Assembly: GCA_965223245.1 (NCBI GenBank)
Contig: CBDCVY010000013.1
Coordinates: forward strand, 930,001 to 994,000
Direction of reading: 5' to 3'
DNA: 64,000 nucleotides
Source of the DNA: CBDCVY01 sp965223245
GTDB lineage: Bacteria; Nitrospinota; Nitrospinia; Nitrospinales; Nitrospinaceae
Made by a program: the position numbers and the translations under genes
Shown here: in pieces, positions 54,487 through 63,733 of the stretch
Layout of the letters: the number at the start of each line of letters is the position of its first letter
How positions within the stretch are numbered: the first letter of the stretch is position 1
Notes under the pieces: generated by a model
The model's database searches: none
The model's input: only the letters and a program-made list of their open reading frames with translations
Told to the model about the DNA's origin: nothing

Positions 54487-54954
54487 TTATTCATCATGGA
54501 TCGTTTTAATCTGAATAACTTCATATTCTATATTTTTTCCTCCAATGGAAAGGGAGATTTCATCGCCTTCCATTTTTCCCAAAAGGGATCGGCCAATTGG
54601 AGACGCTAAGGAAACTTTTCCATCTTCAGGTGCAACCTCTTCTGGGAAAACTAAGAAGTAAGTTTTTTCCTCGCCAGAATCAGTATCCTTTAATATCAAT
54701 GAACTACCTAGGCCAGAGCGATCTTTTGGAATCCTATCCACATTAATCGTCATAACATCGCTAATTCGCTTTTGTAGTTGAGAAATTCTAGCCTCTAGAA
54801 ACATCTGTCTTTCTTTAGCAGCTTTATATTCGGCATTTTCACTTAAGTCTCCCATATCGGTTGCAATTTTCAGAGCTTTGGGAATATCAATCTCAAGTTC
54901 ATTTTTTGATTCCATCAGGGATTTTTCTAATTTATCAAGAATAGGTAATCTCAT
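54487..54954 (-). CDS. greA: Transcript cleavage factor GreA
   Basis: This 155-residue protein reactivates stalled RNA polymerase. The N-terminal coiled coil carries the tip acidic residues in MGDLSENAEYKAAKE, and the C-terminal FKBP-like domain has the SPIGRSLLGKMEGDEI pattern. Length and motif fit GreA rather than GreB. It is the first gene of a run with trmB and lpxC. Confidence 0.95.
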   Translation of the reverse strand: MRLPILDKLEKSLMESKNELEIDIPKALKIATDMGDLSENAEYKAAKERQMFLEARISQLQKRISDVMTINVDRIPKDRSGLGSSLILKDTDSGEEKTYFLVFPEEVAPEDGKVSLASPIGRSLLGKMEGDEISLSIGGKNIEYEVIQIKTIHDE

Positions 54955-55110
54955 AGTTCGTTTAATTTAATTTGTTCAAAAGGAGATTGGAAAAAATAAA
55001 ATTGTAACTTTAATAAGTGAAATTAAAGGAATGGAGTAAAACAGAGGCTTCCCTTAAACTAATAAAATAGCATAATTTGTAGGAAAAAAACTAGAGGTTC
55101 AATGATAGTT

Positions 55111-55674
55111 TTAAGGCAGATTATTTAAGGTTTTAGGATTTCCCGGCCCTTTTTTGTACGGTTCGATTATGGATATTCGAACTTTTGCAATTCCTTCTTT
55201 TACTAAACCCAATAATTTAGCTGCTTTGTAACTTAGGTCTATTATTCGATTTTTAACGAAGGGACCTCGATCATTTATTCTTACTACAATTTCCTTACCG
55301 CTTTCCAGGTGTGTAACTCGAACCAGGGAGTTAAACGGGAGAGTTTTATGGGCGGCAGTTAAAGAATACATATTAAACTGCTCTCTATTGGAGGTATATT
55401 CTCCATGGAACCTTTTCCCATACCAGGAAGCTAAACCCTTCTGAGAAAACCCTTTAGAGTTTTCTAATGGATAGTAAACCACACCTTTAACCCCATAGGG
55501 TCTAAAATACTTTGATATTCGACCCTGGTCCTTAAGTGCTTGTTGTTTTGCCATTTGAATAAACAATAAGGAGGTTGCTGAGCAAGTTAAAATTGTGGGG
55601 CCAAATAAAACCCCGGATAATAAAAATAATATGCCCAAAATAGGAATATTTGGGTTTTTTCGAAGTTTGATCAT
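55111..55674 (-). CDS. rlpA: RlpA-like septal ring lytic transglycosylase
   Basis: This 187-residue protein has an N-terminal hydrophobic export segment (about 10-33) and the double-psi beta-barrel of RlpA: GLASWYGKRFHGEYTSNREQF, MYSLTAAHKTLPFNSLVRV and VRINDRGPFVKNRIIDLSY. The catalytic D of NDRGPF and the H of AAHKTLP are present. The C-terminal SPOR domain is absent. No clear lipobox is seen, so it is a secreted or anchored form. It cleaves naked glycan strands at the septum. Confidence 0.88.
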   Translation of the reverse strand: MIKLRKNPNIPILGILFLLSGVLFGPTILTCSATSLLFIQMAKQQALKDQGRISKYFRPYGVKGVVYYPLENSKGFSQKGLASWYGKRFHGEYTSNREQFNMYSLTAAHKTLPFNSLVRVTHLESGKEIVVRINDRGPFVKNRIIDLSYKAAKLLGLVKEGIAKVRISIIEPYKKGPGNPKTLNNLP

Positions 55675-56047
55675 TGGTTTCCGGAAAATATTCTTTTTAT
55701 ATTAAAGAGATTGATTCGGCAATCCGATGTGTTGACTTTTGAATTTAGTAGGTGATCATAATTACTAGCGACCTTTGCTCTCAAAACTTTAAAAGTAAAA
55801 AGGTTGTTAGAAGGGTCAGGTACACGAAAGTAATTGAAATTAAAGGTACTATTAAATCTCCATAATGCTTTTGTGGCAGAGTTGATTTGTGGGTGGTTGG
55901 TAAAAATAGAGAGTTATTTGAAGGGAAAATCTCTTATAAATATTTGACTTTTAACGCTATACTGGATTTAGCTAGTAAAATTTTTGATTCCAGTATTTTT
56001 ATGTCTTCTGGTGATTTGCCTTGTGAAGATTTTCTATTAGTCCTTAA
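55675..56047. other. Divergent intergenic stretch without a recognisable gene
   Basis: This 373-bp gap between rlpA (-) and the HDOD gene (+) holds no supported coding frame. TTGACT (55944-55949) and TATACT (55958-55963) are both present but only 8 nt apart, so they do not form a standard promoter together. Confidence 0.4.
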
Positions 56048-56902
56048 ATGCGCGAAGTTTTATTAAAGTTAATTGAAGAAAAAAGCAATATTCCTCCTTT
56101 ACCAGATATTCTTTTGCGGTTGGAATCAAAAATTGAAGACCCAAAGAGTAAGGTCAGTGATATTGCTATTCTAATTGAAACGGAACCTATTTTAGCGGGT
56201 AGATTAATAAAACTGTCGAATAGTGTTTTTTTTGGAGGTGGAAGGGAGAAGGTAGAGCATTTGCACAAAGCAATTCTCCGCTTAGGTCTAAAAATGATAT
56301 TGGACCTAGCTTATACCCTGGAAATTCCAAAAATATTTTCAAAGGGGAATGCGTTCGATCAGAAAAAATTTTGGCAGCATTCTTTAGCGGTTGCAATTTT
56401 GTCAAGGTTATTAAGTACCAAAATAAAGGCTTTTAATACCGAACCTGATTTATGTTATCTCTCCGGATTAATGCATGACATAGGAATATTGGTGTTTAAT
56501 TTTTTGATCCCCTCAAAATACACTGGGTTTCTCCAGCAAATCAAAGGTTCAGATTGTCCTTTAGAGGAGTTGGAAAGAGAAGAGTTTGGAATTGCCCATC
56601 CGGAGTTGGGAGCCCTTTTTATTAAGAAATGGTGGCCTGTCCCCAGTGAAGTTGTGACAGCTGTTGATAAACATTATTTAAGAGCCTCGGAAAAAGGAAA
56701 AAATTATCCCGAACTTTTAGTGGTGATTTTAGCGAACTCTATAGCCAATAATTACCAAATGGGCCATGAAATTTGTAATGACGTGGAGCCGTTTAATTCG
56801 AAGTTTATAGAAACATTAGGGATAGGGAATCGGCAAATGGAAGATATTGTGGATGAGACACGCGAAAGCCTGCAAACGGCGAAGCAGGTGTTGTTTAAGT
56901 AA
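56048..56902 (+). CDS. HDOD domain signalling protein
   Basis: This 284-residue protein consists mainly of an HDOD domain, an HD-GYP relative that usually lacks phosphohydrolase activity. It has IPPLPDILLRLESKIEDP and LIETEPILAGRLIKLSNSVFFG, the classic N-terminal helices. A YLSGLMHDIGILVFN helix follows, with an HD pair like the HD superfamily, then LGALFIKKWWPVPSEV. There is no receiver or output domain. Such proteins act in motility and stress signalling. No partner is obvious nearby. Confidence 0.88.
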   Translation: MREVLLKLIEEKSNIPPLPDILLRLESKIEDPKSKVSDIAILIETEPILAGRLIKLSNSVFFGGGREKVEHLHKAILRLGLKMILDLAYTLEIPKIFSKGNAFDQKKFWQHSLAVAILSRLLSTKIKAFNTEPDLCYLSGLMHDIGILVFNFLIPSKYTGFLQQIKGSDCPLEELEREEFGIAHPELGALFIKKWWPVPSEVVTAVDKHYLRASEKGKNYPELLVVILANSIANNYQMGHEICNDVEPFNSKFIETLGIGNRQMEDIVDETRESLQTAKQVLFK

Positions 56903-56963
56903 ATTATTAATTGGCAGAATCAATATTGGCATATTATTCAACTATTATTGAGAAATAAAAAAT

Positions 56964-57938
56964 ATGAGGTCAAATAAATTTCGAGTTACTTTTCGAGGAG
57001 TTCGCGGATCGATCCCTTCTCCAGTTTTAGGAGAAGAAATTGAAGAAAAAATTGCTAGAGCTTTAGAAATGGTTCGAGCTGAAGATTTGAAGGATGATAA
57101 TACGCGACATGCTTTTATTGACCAGCTACCTTTGCATATTAGAAGTTGCTACGGAGGGAATTCTTCCTGTGTGCAATTAGAGGTAGGGAAAGAACATTTG
57201 ATTTTTGACTGTGGCACTGGACTTCGAGTGTTGGGAAACACACTAATGAAAAAAGAATTTGGTCGAGGAGAGGGCGAAGCACATTTATTTTTGTCCCATA
57301 CTCACTGGGATCATATTATGGGGATCCCTTTCTTTGTTCCCTTTTATGTGTCGGGAAATAAGTTCAAAATTTATGCAGTTCACCCAAATATAAAAGAGCG
57401 CTTAATAGGGCAACAAAAGTATGAGTACTTTCCGGTTTCTTTTAATTCTTTTGCGGCATCTGTGGATACCGTGAATCTGGAAGAGCACAAGGTATTAAAA
57501 ATTGGGGATGCAACTGTTACCTGGAAAGAGATGGACCACCCTGGAAGAAGTTTTGCCTTCCGTGTGGATTATCAGGGTAAAAGTTTTGTGTATGCTACGG
57601 ATGCAGAATATAAACAGTTGGCGGATGAAGATCTTCAACCTACTATTGACTTTTTTAAGGACGCAGATTTACTTGTGTTTGATTCCCAATATACATTTAT
57701 TGAAGGAATCGAAAGAGAAGATTGGGGGCATAGTTCAACCTTCATTGGAGTGGATATTGCTACCCAAGCAGGTGTGAAACAAATAGCATTCTATCATCAT
57801 GAACCCACCTATAGTGACTTTAAATTAAACAATGTTTTTCAACAAACCCGTAAATATTTAAAAGCTATAAACGAAAATGGAAGTCTAAAAATGTTTCTAT
57901 CTTATGAAGGACTGAGCATGGATTTGTTGAAAGGTTAA
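56964..57938 (+). CDS. Metallo-beta-lactamase-fold hydrolase
   Basis: The 324-residue protein opens with VTFRGVRGSIPSP and has the CYGGNSSCVQLE loop. The metal motif SHTHWDHIMGIPFFVPFY (HxHxDH) follows, with further ligands in MDHPGRSFAFRVDYQGKSF and TDAEY. Between residues ~18 and 50 a helical insertion (EEIEEKIARALEM) precedes the core. This subfamily often accompanies HDOD or chemotaxis-like signalling genes, and an HDOD gene lies 61 bp upstream. The substrate is unknown. Confidence 0.85.
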   Translation: MRSNKFRVTFRGVRGSIPSPVLGEEIEEKIARALEMVRAEDLKDDNTRHAFIDQLPLHIRSCYGGNSSCVQLEVGKEHLIFDCGTGLRVLGNTLMKKEFGRGEGEAHLFLSHTHWDHIMGIPFFVPFYVSGNKFKIYAVHPNIKERLIGQQKYEYFPVSFNSFAASVDTVNLEEHKVLKIGDATVTWKEMDHPGRSFAFRVDYQGKSFVYATDAEYKQLADEDLQPTIDFFKDADLLVFDSQYTFIEGIEREDWGHSSTFIGVDIATQAGVKQIAFYHHEPTYSDFKLNNVFQQTRKYLKAINENGSLKMFLSYEGLSMDLLKG

Positions 57939-58067
57939 AATTTCTTTTTCTTCTAAAAATTCCTTTTTTACCTACCATTGAATTTTCTGTATTTAAAAAA
58001 TTAAAATTATAAGAGTAGATAAAAAGTGTTATAAAAATTAGGTTTTTATTTCCCAAACTTCTCTTCT

Positions 58068-61000
58068 ATGGAAAACACAAAAAATAATTTTTTTCGCTTT
58101 GCGATTGATCGTGGGGGTACTTTTACAGATATCTATGCGGAAGTGCCAGGTAAGCCAGGTTTTAGAATTCTAAAATTATTGTCCGAAAACCCTGAACAAT
58201 ATGTGGATGCCCCCTGGGAAGGAATTCGACGTATTTTGGAAGATTGTACTGGTAAATCCTTGCCCGAAAGCGGGTTCGATACTTCTTCCATCCAGTGGGT
58301 TCGTTTAGGAACAACGTTAGCAACAAATGCTCTTTTAGAAAGAAAAGGTGCTAGAACGGCAATTTTAATAACAAAGGGGTTTGGTGATTTATTATCTATT
58401 GGAAAACAAAATCGACCAAAGCTATTTGATTTAAATATAAAGAAGCCAGAACCCATTTATGATTCGGTGTTGGAGGTGGATGAAAGGATACGTGTTTTAA
58501 AAAATAATGATAATAAAAACTCCCCAAAGATTGTTCTGTGTAAATCAGGAGATTATATTGAAATATTAAAAAAACCTGATGAAAATTTGTTAAAAGACTC
58601 CCTCCTGAAACTTCTTGAGAAAGGAATTGAAAGTCTAGCAATAGTTTTCATGCATTCTTATGTTTATCCAGACCATGAGGAAAAAATCGGAATTCTTGCT
58701 CGGCAATTGGGATTTAAAAATGTCTCGTTATCCTCACAAGTTATGCCGCGGATTAAGATCGTTGATCGGGGACAAACTTGTGCACTAGATGCTTATCTCA
58801 CCCCTAAAATTCGGGAATACTTAAACGCCTTTCAGGCTAATTTAAATAAAAAAAACACTGAGTTGTTTTTTATGCAATCAGATGGGGGTCTAGTTACGCC
58901 TAAAAAGGTAAGAGGCAGTCACTCAATTCTATCGGGGCCCGCAGGTGGAATTATTGGTTATGCAAAAACCTTATACAATCCTAAGCAGCCAACTCCCATT
59001 ATAGGCTTTGATATGGGAGGGACATCAACCGATGTATCTCGCTTTGATGGCCAACTGGAATGGACTTATGAAACTGAAAAAGCAGGTGTCCATATCCAGT
59101 CACCCCAGTTAGATATAAACACCGTTGCGGCTGGGGGTGGGTCACGATTGTTTTTTAATAATGGGATGTTTCAAGTGGGTCCTGAATCTTCAGGAGCAAA
59201 CCCCGGTCCAGTTTGTTATCGAAAAAATGGTTGGTTATCTATTACGGATGCGAATTTATTTTTAGGCCGTATTGCACCAGAATTTTTCCCAAAAATTTTT
59301 GGCCCTCAAAATGATGAACCTTTAGATTTAGAAAGTACAAAAGCGGCTATTATCAAAGTTAGAGATGAGATTAATGAATCTCAAGTTAGTAAGAATTTGC
59401 AAACTTTGAATGCCGAGCAAGTTGCTTTGGGATTTATTCAAGTTGCAAATGAAATAATGGCCAGATCCATCCGAGAAATTACAGTAGCCAGAGGTCATGA
59501 TGTTCGCAATCATGTTTTAGCCTGTTTTGGTGGGGCAGGCGGACAGCATGCATGTTCTCTTGCAAAGTCCTTAGGAATTGGCAAGGTATTAATACATCGT
59601 TTTGCGGGAATTCTTTCAGCCTATGGATTAGCTTTGGCAAATGTAGTCGTGGAAAAGCAAGTCCCTGTATCACAGGAGTTAAAATCTGACAGCTTTTTTC
59701 AGTTAAATCCAAAATTAGAAGAGTTAGAGAATGAAGCGATTCAGGAAATAATGGAACAGGGAGCCAAAAAACCAAACATTTCCTGTACACGCTTTTTAAA
59801 TCTTCGTTATGAAGGGACTGATACCCAAATAATGATTTCGGAGCCAAAGGATCACGATTTTCTAAAAGCGTTTAAAAATATTTATTCCAGAGAATTTGGT
59901 TTTGATTTAAATGATCGAAAAGTTTGGATAGATGATATTAGGGTTCGAGCTGAGTTTGAACCTTCAGGGGTAAAAAAACAACCGTTGGAATTTGAAAAAG
60001 GTATTACAGAATTAGAGTGTATCACTCAATGTTACTTTGAAAATGGCTGGTTAGACACTCAAGTTTATTTAATGAATAAAATAAATCCGGGAGATCCCAT
60101 TAATGGACCCGCCATTTTAATAAGCGATACATCCACTGTAATCATCGAACCCGGGTGTGTATCAAAAATAAATCAATTTGGGGATGTAGAAATAGATGTT
60201 CCAAAAGAGGAGCCAACAGAAAAAAGTTCATTATCTCGGGATCCGATCCAACTGGCTATCATAAGTAATAAATTTATGTCTATAGCTGAGCAGATGGGGA
60301 GGACTTTGCAGCGAACCGCAATATCGACCAACATAAAAGAAAGACAAGATTTTTCTTGTGCCATTTTTGATCCCAAAGGAAACCTGGTAGCAAATGCTCC
60401 ACATCAACCTGTGCATTTGGGTTCTATGGGGGAGGCTATCCGTTCCCAAATTAAAGTCCATGGCGATTCAATGAAACCGGGTGATGTTTATTTAAGCAAT
60501 CATCCTAAAGTCGGAGGTACCCATTTACCAGACTTAACCGTGATTACACCTGTCATGGAAAAGGGAAAACCAATATTTTTTGTTGCAAGCCGCGGTCACC
60601 ATGCAGATATTGGCGGGATTTCTCCAGGATCCATGCCTCCCTTTTCTTCGAGCATAGAAGAGGAGGGGGCGGCAATTTTATCTTTTAAACTTCTAGAAAA
60701 GGGGGAGTTCCAGGAAGAAAAAGTAAAGCAATTATTGTTGAATCCTCAGAAAGGAGGATTGAATTCTAATTCAAAAAGCATTAGTGGTGCTCGGGCTGTG
60801 AACGACAATATATCTGATTTAAGGGCGCAAGTTGCTGCCAATGAACGAGGCAAGCAATTGTTAATGAAATTGATTGCCGATTATTCATTAATTAAGGTTC
60901 ATCGGTACATGTCGTATATTCAAGATGCGGCTGAAGAATCTGTTCGAACGTTAATTAATAAAACGTTTCTAAAGAAATCCGGCAAGAATAAATTAGTGGC

Positions 61001-61817
61001 AAAGGATTTCTTAGATGACGGTACTCATATTTGCCTATCAATATTATTAAGGGAGGATGGATCAGCCGACTTTGATTTTTCAGGTACGGGTGTTCAGGTT
61101 GCAGGGAATTTAAATGCACCAATTTCTGTTACTCACTCAGCAATTTTATATTGCCTGCGTTGTTTAGTTGATAATGACATTCCCTTAAATCAAGGTTGTT
61201 TGAACCCTGTTTCTATCCATATTCCTGAAAACTCTATTTTGTCTCCATCACAAAACGCTGCAGTTGCTGCAGGAAATGTGTTGACGTCTCAAAGGATTGT
61301 AGATGTGATATTCAAAGCTTTTGGTGCAATGGCAGCCTCGCAGGGTTGCATGAATAATTTAACTTTTGGAAATGAATCGTTTGGATATTATGAAACTATT
61401 GGGGGTGGTGCGGGCGCAGGTCCTAATTGGGATGGTGCTTCTGGTGTTCATACCCATATGACCAATACGCGAATAACTGATCCTGAAATATTAGAAAAGA
61501 GATACCCTGTTTTGTTAAGAGAATTTTCTATTCGAAAAAACTCAGGTGGTAAGGGTCTTCATTTTGGGGGTGATGGATTAATTCGTGAATTTGAGTTTCT
61601 TGAGCCACTTCAGTTGGCCGTGTTAACAGAACGCCGCAACTTTTCCCCATTTGGTTTAATGGGAGGAGAGCCTGGACTAAAAGGAAAAAATATTTTTATT
61701 AAAAAAGGTGAGAAAGAATTAATTCTTGGGAGTAAAAGTCACTTTCAAGTTGGTAAGGGTGATCGAATTCGAATTTTAACTCCAGGAGGGGGTGGCTTTG
61801 GAAAACCTGGATGTTAA
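58068..61817 (+). CDS. 5-oxoprolinase-type ATP-dependent hydantoinase (HyuA-HyuB fusion)
   Basis: This 1249-residue protein fuses the two subunits normally split in bacteria. The N-terminal half (1 to about 690) is the ATP-binding HyuA type: IDRGGTFTDIYAE, GFDMGGTSTDVSRFDG and VAAGGGSRL. The C-terminal half is the HyuB type: FSCAIFDPKGNLVANAPHQP, NHPKVGGTHLPDLT and GARAVNDNISDLRAQVAANE. The single-chain form matches eukaryotic-style OPLAH, which opens 5-oxo-L-proline to glutamate with ATP. Hydantoinase activity on other substrates cannot be excluded. The ATG has no strong ribosome-binding site. Confidence 0.88.
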   Translation: MENTKNNFFRFAIDRGGTFTDIYAEVPGKPGFRILKLLSENPEQYVDAPWEGIRRILEDCTGKSLPESGFDTSSIQWVRLGTTLATNALLERKGARTAILITKGFGDLLSIGKQNRPKLFDLNIKKPEPIYDSVLEVDERIRVLKNNDNKNSPKIVLCKSGDYIEILKKPDENLLKDSLLKLLEKGIESLAIVFMHSYVYPDHEEKIGILARQLGFKNVSLSSQVMPRIKIVDRGQTCALDAYLTPKIREYLNAFQANLNKKNTELFFMQSDGGLVTPKKVRGSHSILSGPAGGIIGYAKTLYNPKQPTPIIGFDMGGTSTDVSRFDGQLEWTYETEKAGVHIQSPQLDINTVAAGGGSRLFFNNGMFQVGPESSGANPGPVCYRKNGWLSITDANLFLGRIAPEFFPKIFGPQNDEPLDLESTKAAIIKVRDEINESQVSKNLQTLNAEQVALGFIQVANEIMARSIREITVARGHDVRNHVLACFGGAGGQHACSLAKSLGIGKVLIHRFAGILSAYGLALANVVVEKQVPVSQELKSDSFFQLNPKLEELENEAIQEIMEQGAKKPNISCTRFLNLRYEGTDTQIMISEPKDHDFLKAFKNIYSREFGFDLNDRKVWIDDIRVRAEFEPSGVKKQPLEFEKGITELECITQCYFENGWLDTQVYLMNKINPGDPINGPAILISDTSTVIIEPGCVSKINQFGDVEIDVPKEEPTEKSSLSRDPIQLAIISNKFMSIAEQMGRTLQRTAISTNIKERQDFSCAIFDPKGNLVANAPHQPVHLGSMGEAIRSQIKVHGDSMKPGDVYLSNHPKVGGTHLPDLTVITPVMEKGKPIFFVASRGHHADIGGISPGSMPPFSSSIEEEGAAILSFKLLEKGEFQEEKVKQLLLNPQKGGLNSNSKSISGARAVNDNISDLRAQVAANERGKQLLMKLIADYSLIKVHRYMSYIQDAAEESVRTLINKTFLKKSGKNKLVAKDFLDDGTHICLSILLREDGSADFDFSGTGVQVAGNLNAPISVTHSAILYCLRCLVDNDIPLNQGCLNPVSIHIPENSILSPSQNAAVAAGNVLTSQRIVDVIFKAFGAMAASQGCMNNLTFGNESFGYYETIGGGAGAGPNWDGASGVHTHMTNTRITDPEILEKRYPVLLREFSIRKNSGGKGLHFGGDGLIREFEFLEPLQLAVLTERRNFSPFGLMGGEPGLKGKNIFIKKGEKELILGSKSHFQVGKGDRIRILTPGGGGFGKPGC

Positions 61818-61824
61818 ATTTGTT

Positions 61825-61850
61825 ACTCATTTCAATATTTTAAAATGAGT
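61825..61850. terminator. Weak bidirectional stem-loop between converging genes
   Basis: ACTCATTT (61825-61832) pairs with AAATGAGT (61843-61850) around a 10-nt loop, lying between the 5-oxoprolinase gene (+) and the alcohol dehydrogenase gene (-). It is AT-rich with short T-runs on each side, so termination is plausible but weak. Confidence 0.35.
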
Positions 61851-61859
61851 TACTTAAAC

Positions 61860-62876
61860 TTAATTAACTTTTAGGATTACTTTGCTTTCGTGTAAAGCTT
61901 TATTCATGGCAGGAACAATATTTTCTAAGGGTTCCACATGGGAGATGAGTTTTTTTAATTTATCTTGATGCGAAGAGATTATTTTTAATGACTTATCAAA
62001 TGGACCACAACGCGATCCTTGAATTTGTATTTCATCTACAACTATTTGAGTTGTGTTTAAAGATTTTTCCGGGAGCCCGCAAGTGGTTTTTAATGAAAGG
62101 GTCCCTTTAGGGCGTACTAAATTGAGTGCTTTTGAAATTCCTTCCGGATGACCTGTAGACTCGACTACGATATCTGCACCAAGGTAGTTGGTGTTTTTTA
62201 AAACCATCTCTTTAGCTTCATCAGGGGAGCAGGCAATGGATGCACCAAAGTCTAGAGCACGTTTTCTTTTTTCTTCACTTCTAGCAACGGCAATAACCTT
62301 TGCACCTTGTAGTGATGCAACAAAAGTTATTAAAATTCCCAATCTGCCTGGTCCCAAAACCACTAAAGTTTCCCCTTTTTTTATTGGGGTCATTTCGAAG
62401 GTTTGTATTGCGGCTGCCAGGGGTTCAGTCAAAGTTGCTGTTAATGCGGGAATATTTTCCGGAATTTCGTGAAGAGTCCCCTCAGGAACAACGATTTCCT
62501 CTGAAAAAGCACCGTCTTTTTTTATGATGCCGGTGACCGTTCTATTTAAACAGTGTTCTGGCATGTTTCTTATACAAGCTTCACAAAAATTATTTGAACA
62601 GTACGCTTTACAAGAATTATTGATTTCTGCTGTGACTCGTTTGCTTTCCCACTTAGGATCTACTTGATCACCAACTTTTTTAACAATTCCAACGAATTCA
62701 TGACCACAAACCAGTGGTAAAGGGACAGAATAATCTCCCGAATATAAAGCTAAGTCGGTTCCACAGATACCGGCATATTCTACAGCAATGCTGACTTCAT
62801 TTTGTTTCGGTTCCGGGTAATCCTGATTTTGGAGAATAATGGTTTTAGGTGAGGTCAGTACGGCAGCTTTCGGCAA
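61860..62876 (-). CDS. Zinc-dependent alcohol/polyol dehydrogenase (MDR family)
   Basis: This 338-residue NAD(P)-dependent medium-chain dehydrogenase has the catalytic zinc ligands C38 (GICGTDLALYSG) and H59-E60 (CGHEFVG). A structural-zinc-type cysteine cluster lies between residues 88 and 109 and the Rossmann motif VVLGPGRLGIL follows. It resembles threonine/sorbitol/2,3-butanediol dehydrogenases; the substrate is unknown. The structural cysteines are more numerous than the usual four. The start is TTG 62876 with AAAGGA upstream. It is followed on the same strand, upstream, by the cysteine-cluster gene. Confidence 0.88.
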   Translation of the reverse strand: MPKAAVLTSPKTIILQNQDYPEPKQNEVSIAVEYAGICGTDLALYSGDYSVPLPLVCGHEFVGIVKKVGDQVDPKWESKRVTAEINNSCKAYCSNNFCEACIRNMPEHCLNRTVTGIIKKDGAFSEEIVVPEGTLHEIPENIPALTATLTEPLAAAIQTFEMTPIKKGETLVVLGPGRLGILITFVASLQGAKVIAVARSEEKRKRALDFGASIACSPDEAKEMVLKNTNYLGADIVVESTGHPEGISKALNLVRPKGTLSLKTTCGLPEKSLNTTQIVVDEIQIQGSRCGPFDKSLKIISSHQDKLKKLISHVEPLENIVPAMNKALHESKVILKVN

Positions 62877-62901
62877 TTGAAATTCCTTTTAAAAGTTTTT
62901 A

Positions 62902-63639
62902 TCAATTACGTCGTTTCTTCGCGGCTTTTTTCTTTTTCCACATTAAAAGCCAATATTGAATAAGGCGAAGCTTTTGTATTCCTGAAAATTTTCTTCGCTT
63001 GAATTTCGGGGTAGAGTCATATTGCAACCGAGCAATGACAGTGGGGGCAACAGCTTCTTCGATTAAAACTCCTCTTTGCGCATGTTCCAGTCTTTTCGAT
63101 CCACATACTTCACGAAAAGCTACCATCAATCGACAGTCCAAAGGTCGATCTTCATGAATCAAACAAGATTCTTCGGAGTCTAAAAACGGGCAAGGTTGAT
63201 TAATTACCGTACGGTACCAATCCACAGTTTCGGGGTCAACTCCAGACTCTAAGACTTTCGCGACTCGATCCACAGTCTTTTTAGAACTTTCAAAAACCTC
63301 GTTAAGATCTAACCCTTTTTTCCTGGCAGCATTAAGCATGCCGTCCCATTCTAATTGACTAATAGTAACCCCTGTATAACAGCAATGCCCGCAGCCTTTA
63401 TGACAAGTCAGAGCAGGGGCTTTTTCTTGATAAGCTTTATCCAGTAAAATCCAAAGCGCTTTAAGAGGAGGAATTTTTTCTTTTTTAGAAAGAGCTTTGG
63501 TGCTCTCCAAAAGTTGTTCGTATGCATATTGGAGTTCTGCTTCAGAGAACTTCTTCTGAATGAATTGTCGTAATTCTTCAGGGTCAGTCATTCCCTGGAT
63601 ATAAACTCCATTGTGGTCTGAAAAAAGAGTCTCAGTCAT
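62902..63639 (-). CDS. YkgJ-family cysteine-cluster protein
   Basis: This 245-residue protein has the zinc/iron-chelating YkgJ signature: CHKGCGHCCYTGVTISQLEW (near residue 79) followed by CPFLDSEESCLIHEDRPLDC, with cysteines at the family spacing. The C-terminus is very basic (KKKKAAKKRRN). The family is believed to bind a metal and may be a methylation/oxidation factor for other proteins, but the function is not settled. It lies 25 bp upstream of the dehydrogenase. Confidence 0.85.
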   Translation of the reverse strand: MTETLFSDHNGVYIQGMTDPEELRQFIQKKFSEAELQYAYEQLLESTKALSKKEKIPPLKALWILLDKAYQEKAPALTCHKGCGHCCYTGVTISQLEWDGMLNAARKKGLDLNEVFESSKKTVDRVAKVLESGVDPETVDWYRTVINQPCPFLDSEESCLIHEDRPLDCRLMVAFREVCGSKRLEHAQRGVLIEEAVAPTVIARLQYDSTPKFKRRKFSGIQKLRLIQYWLLMWKKKKAAKKRRN

Positions 63640-63733
63640 TAGGTTGAATTAAAAAATGGAATCGAATATTTTCTAACTGTTTTATCAAAACATAGTTAAA
63701 AAAGCAGGAAAAATTTCTAATTAGAATCAATTT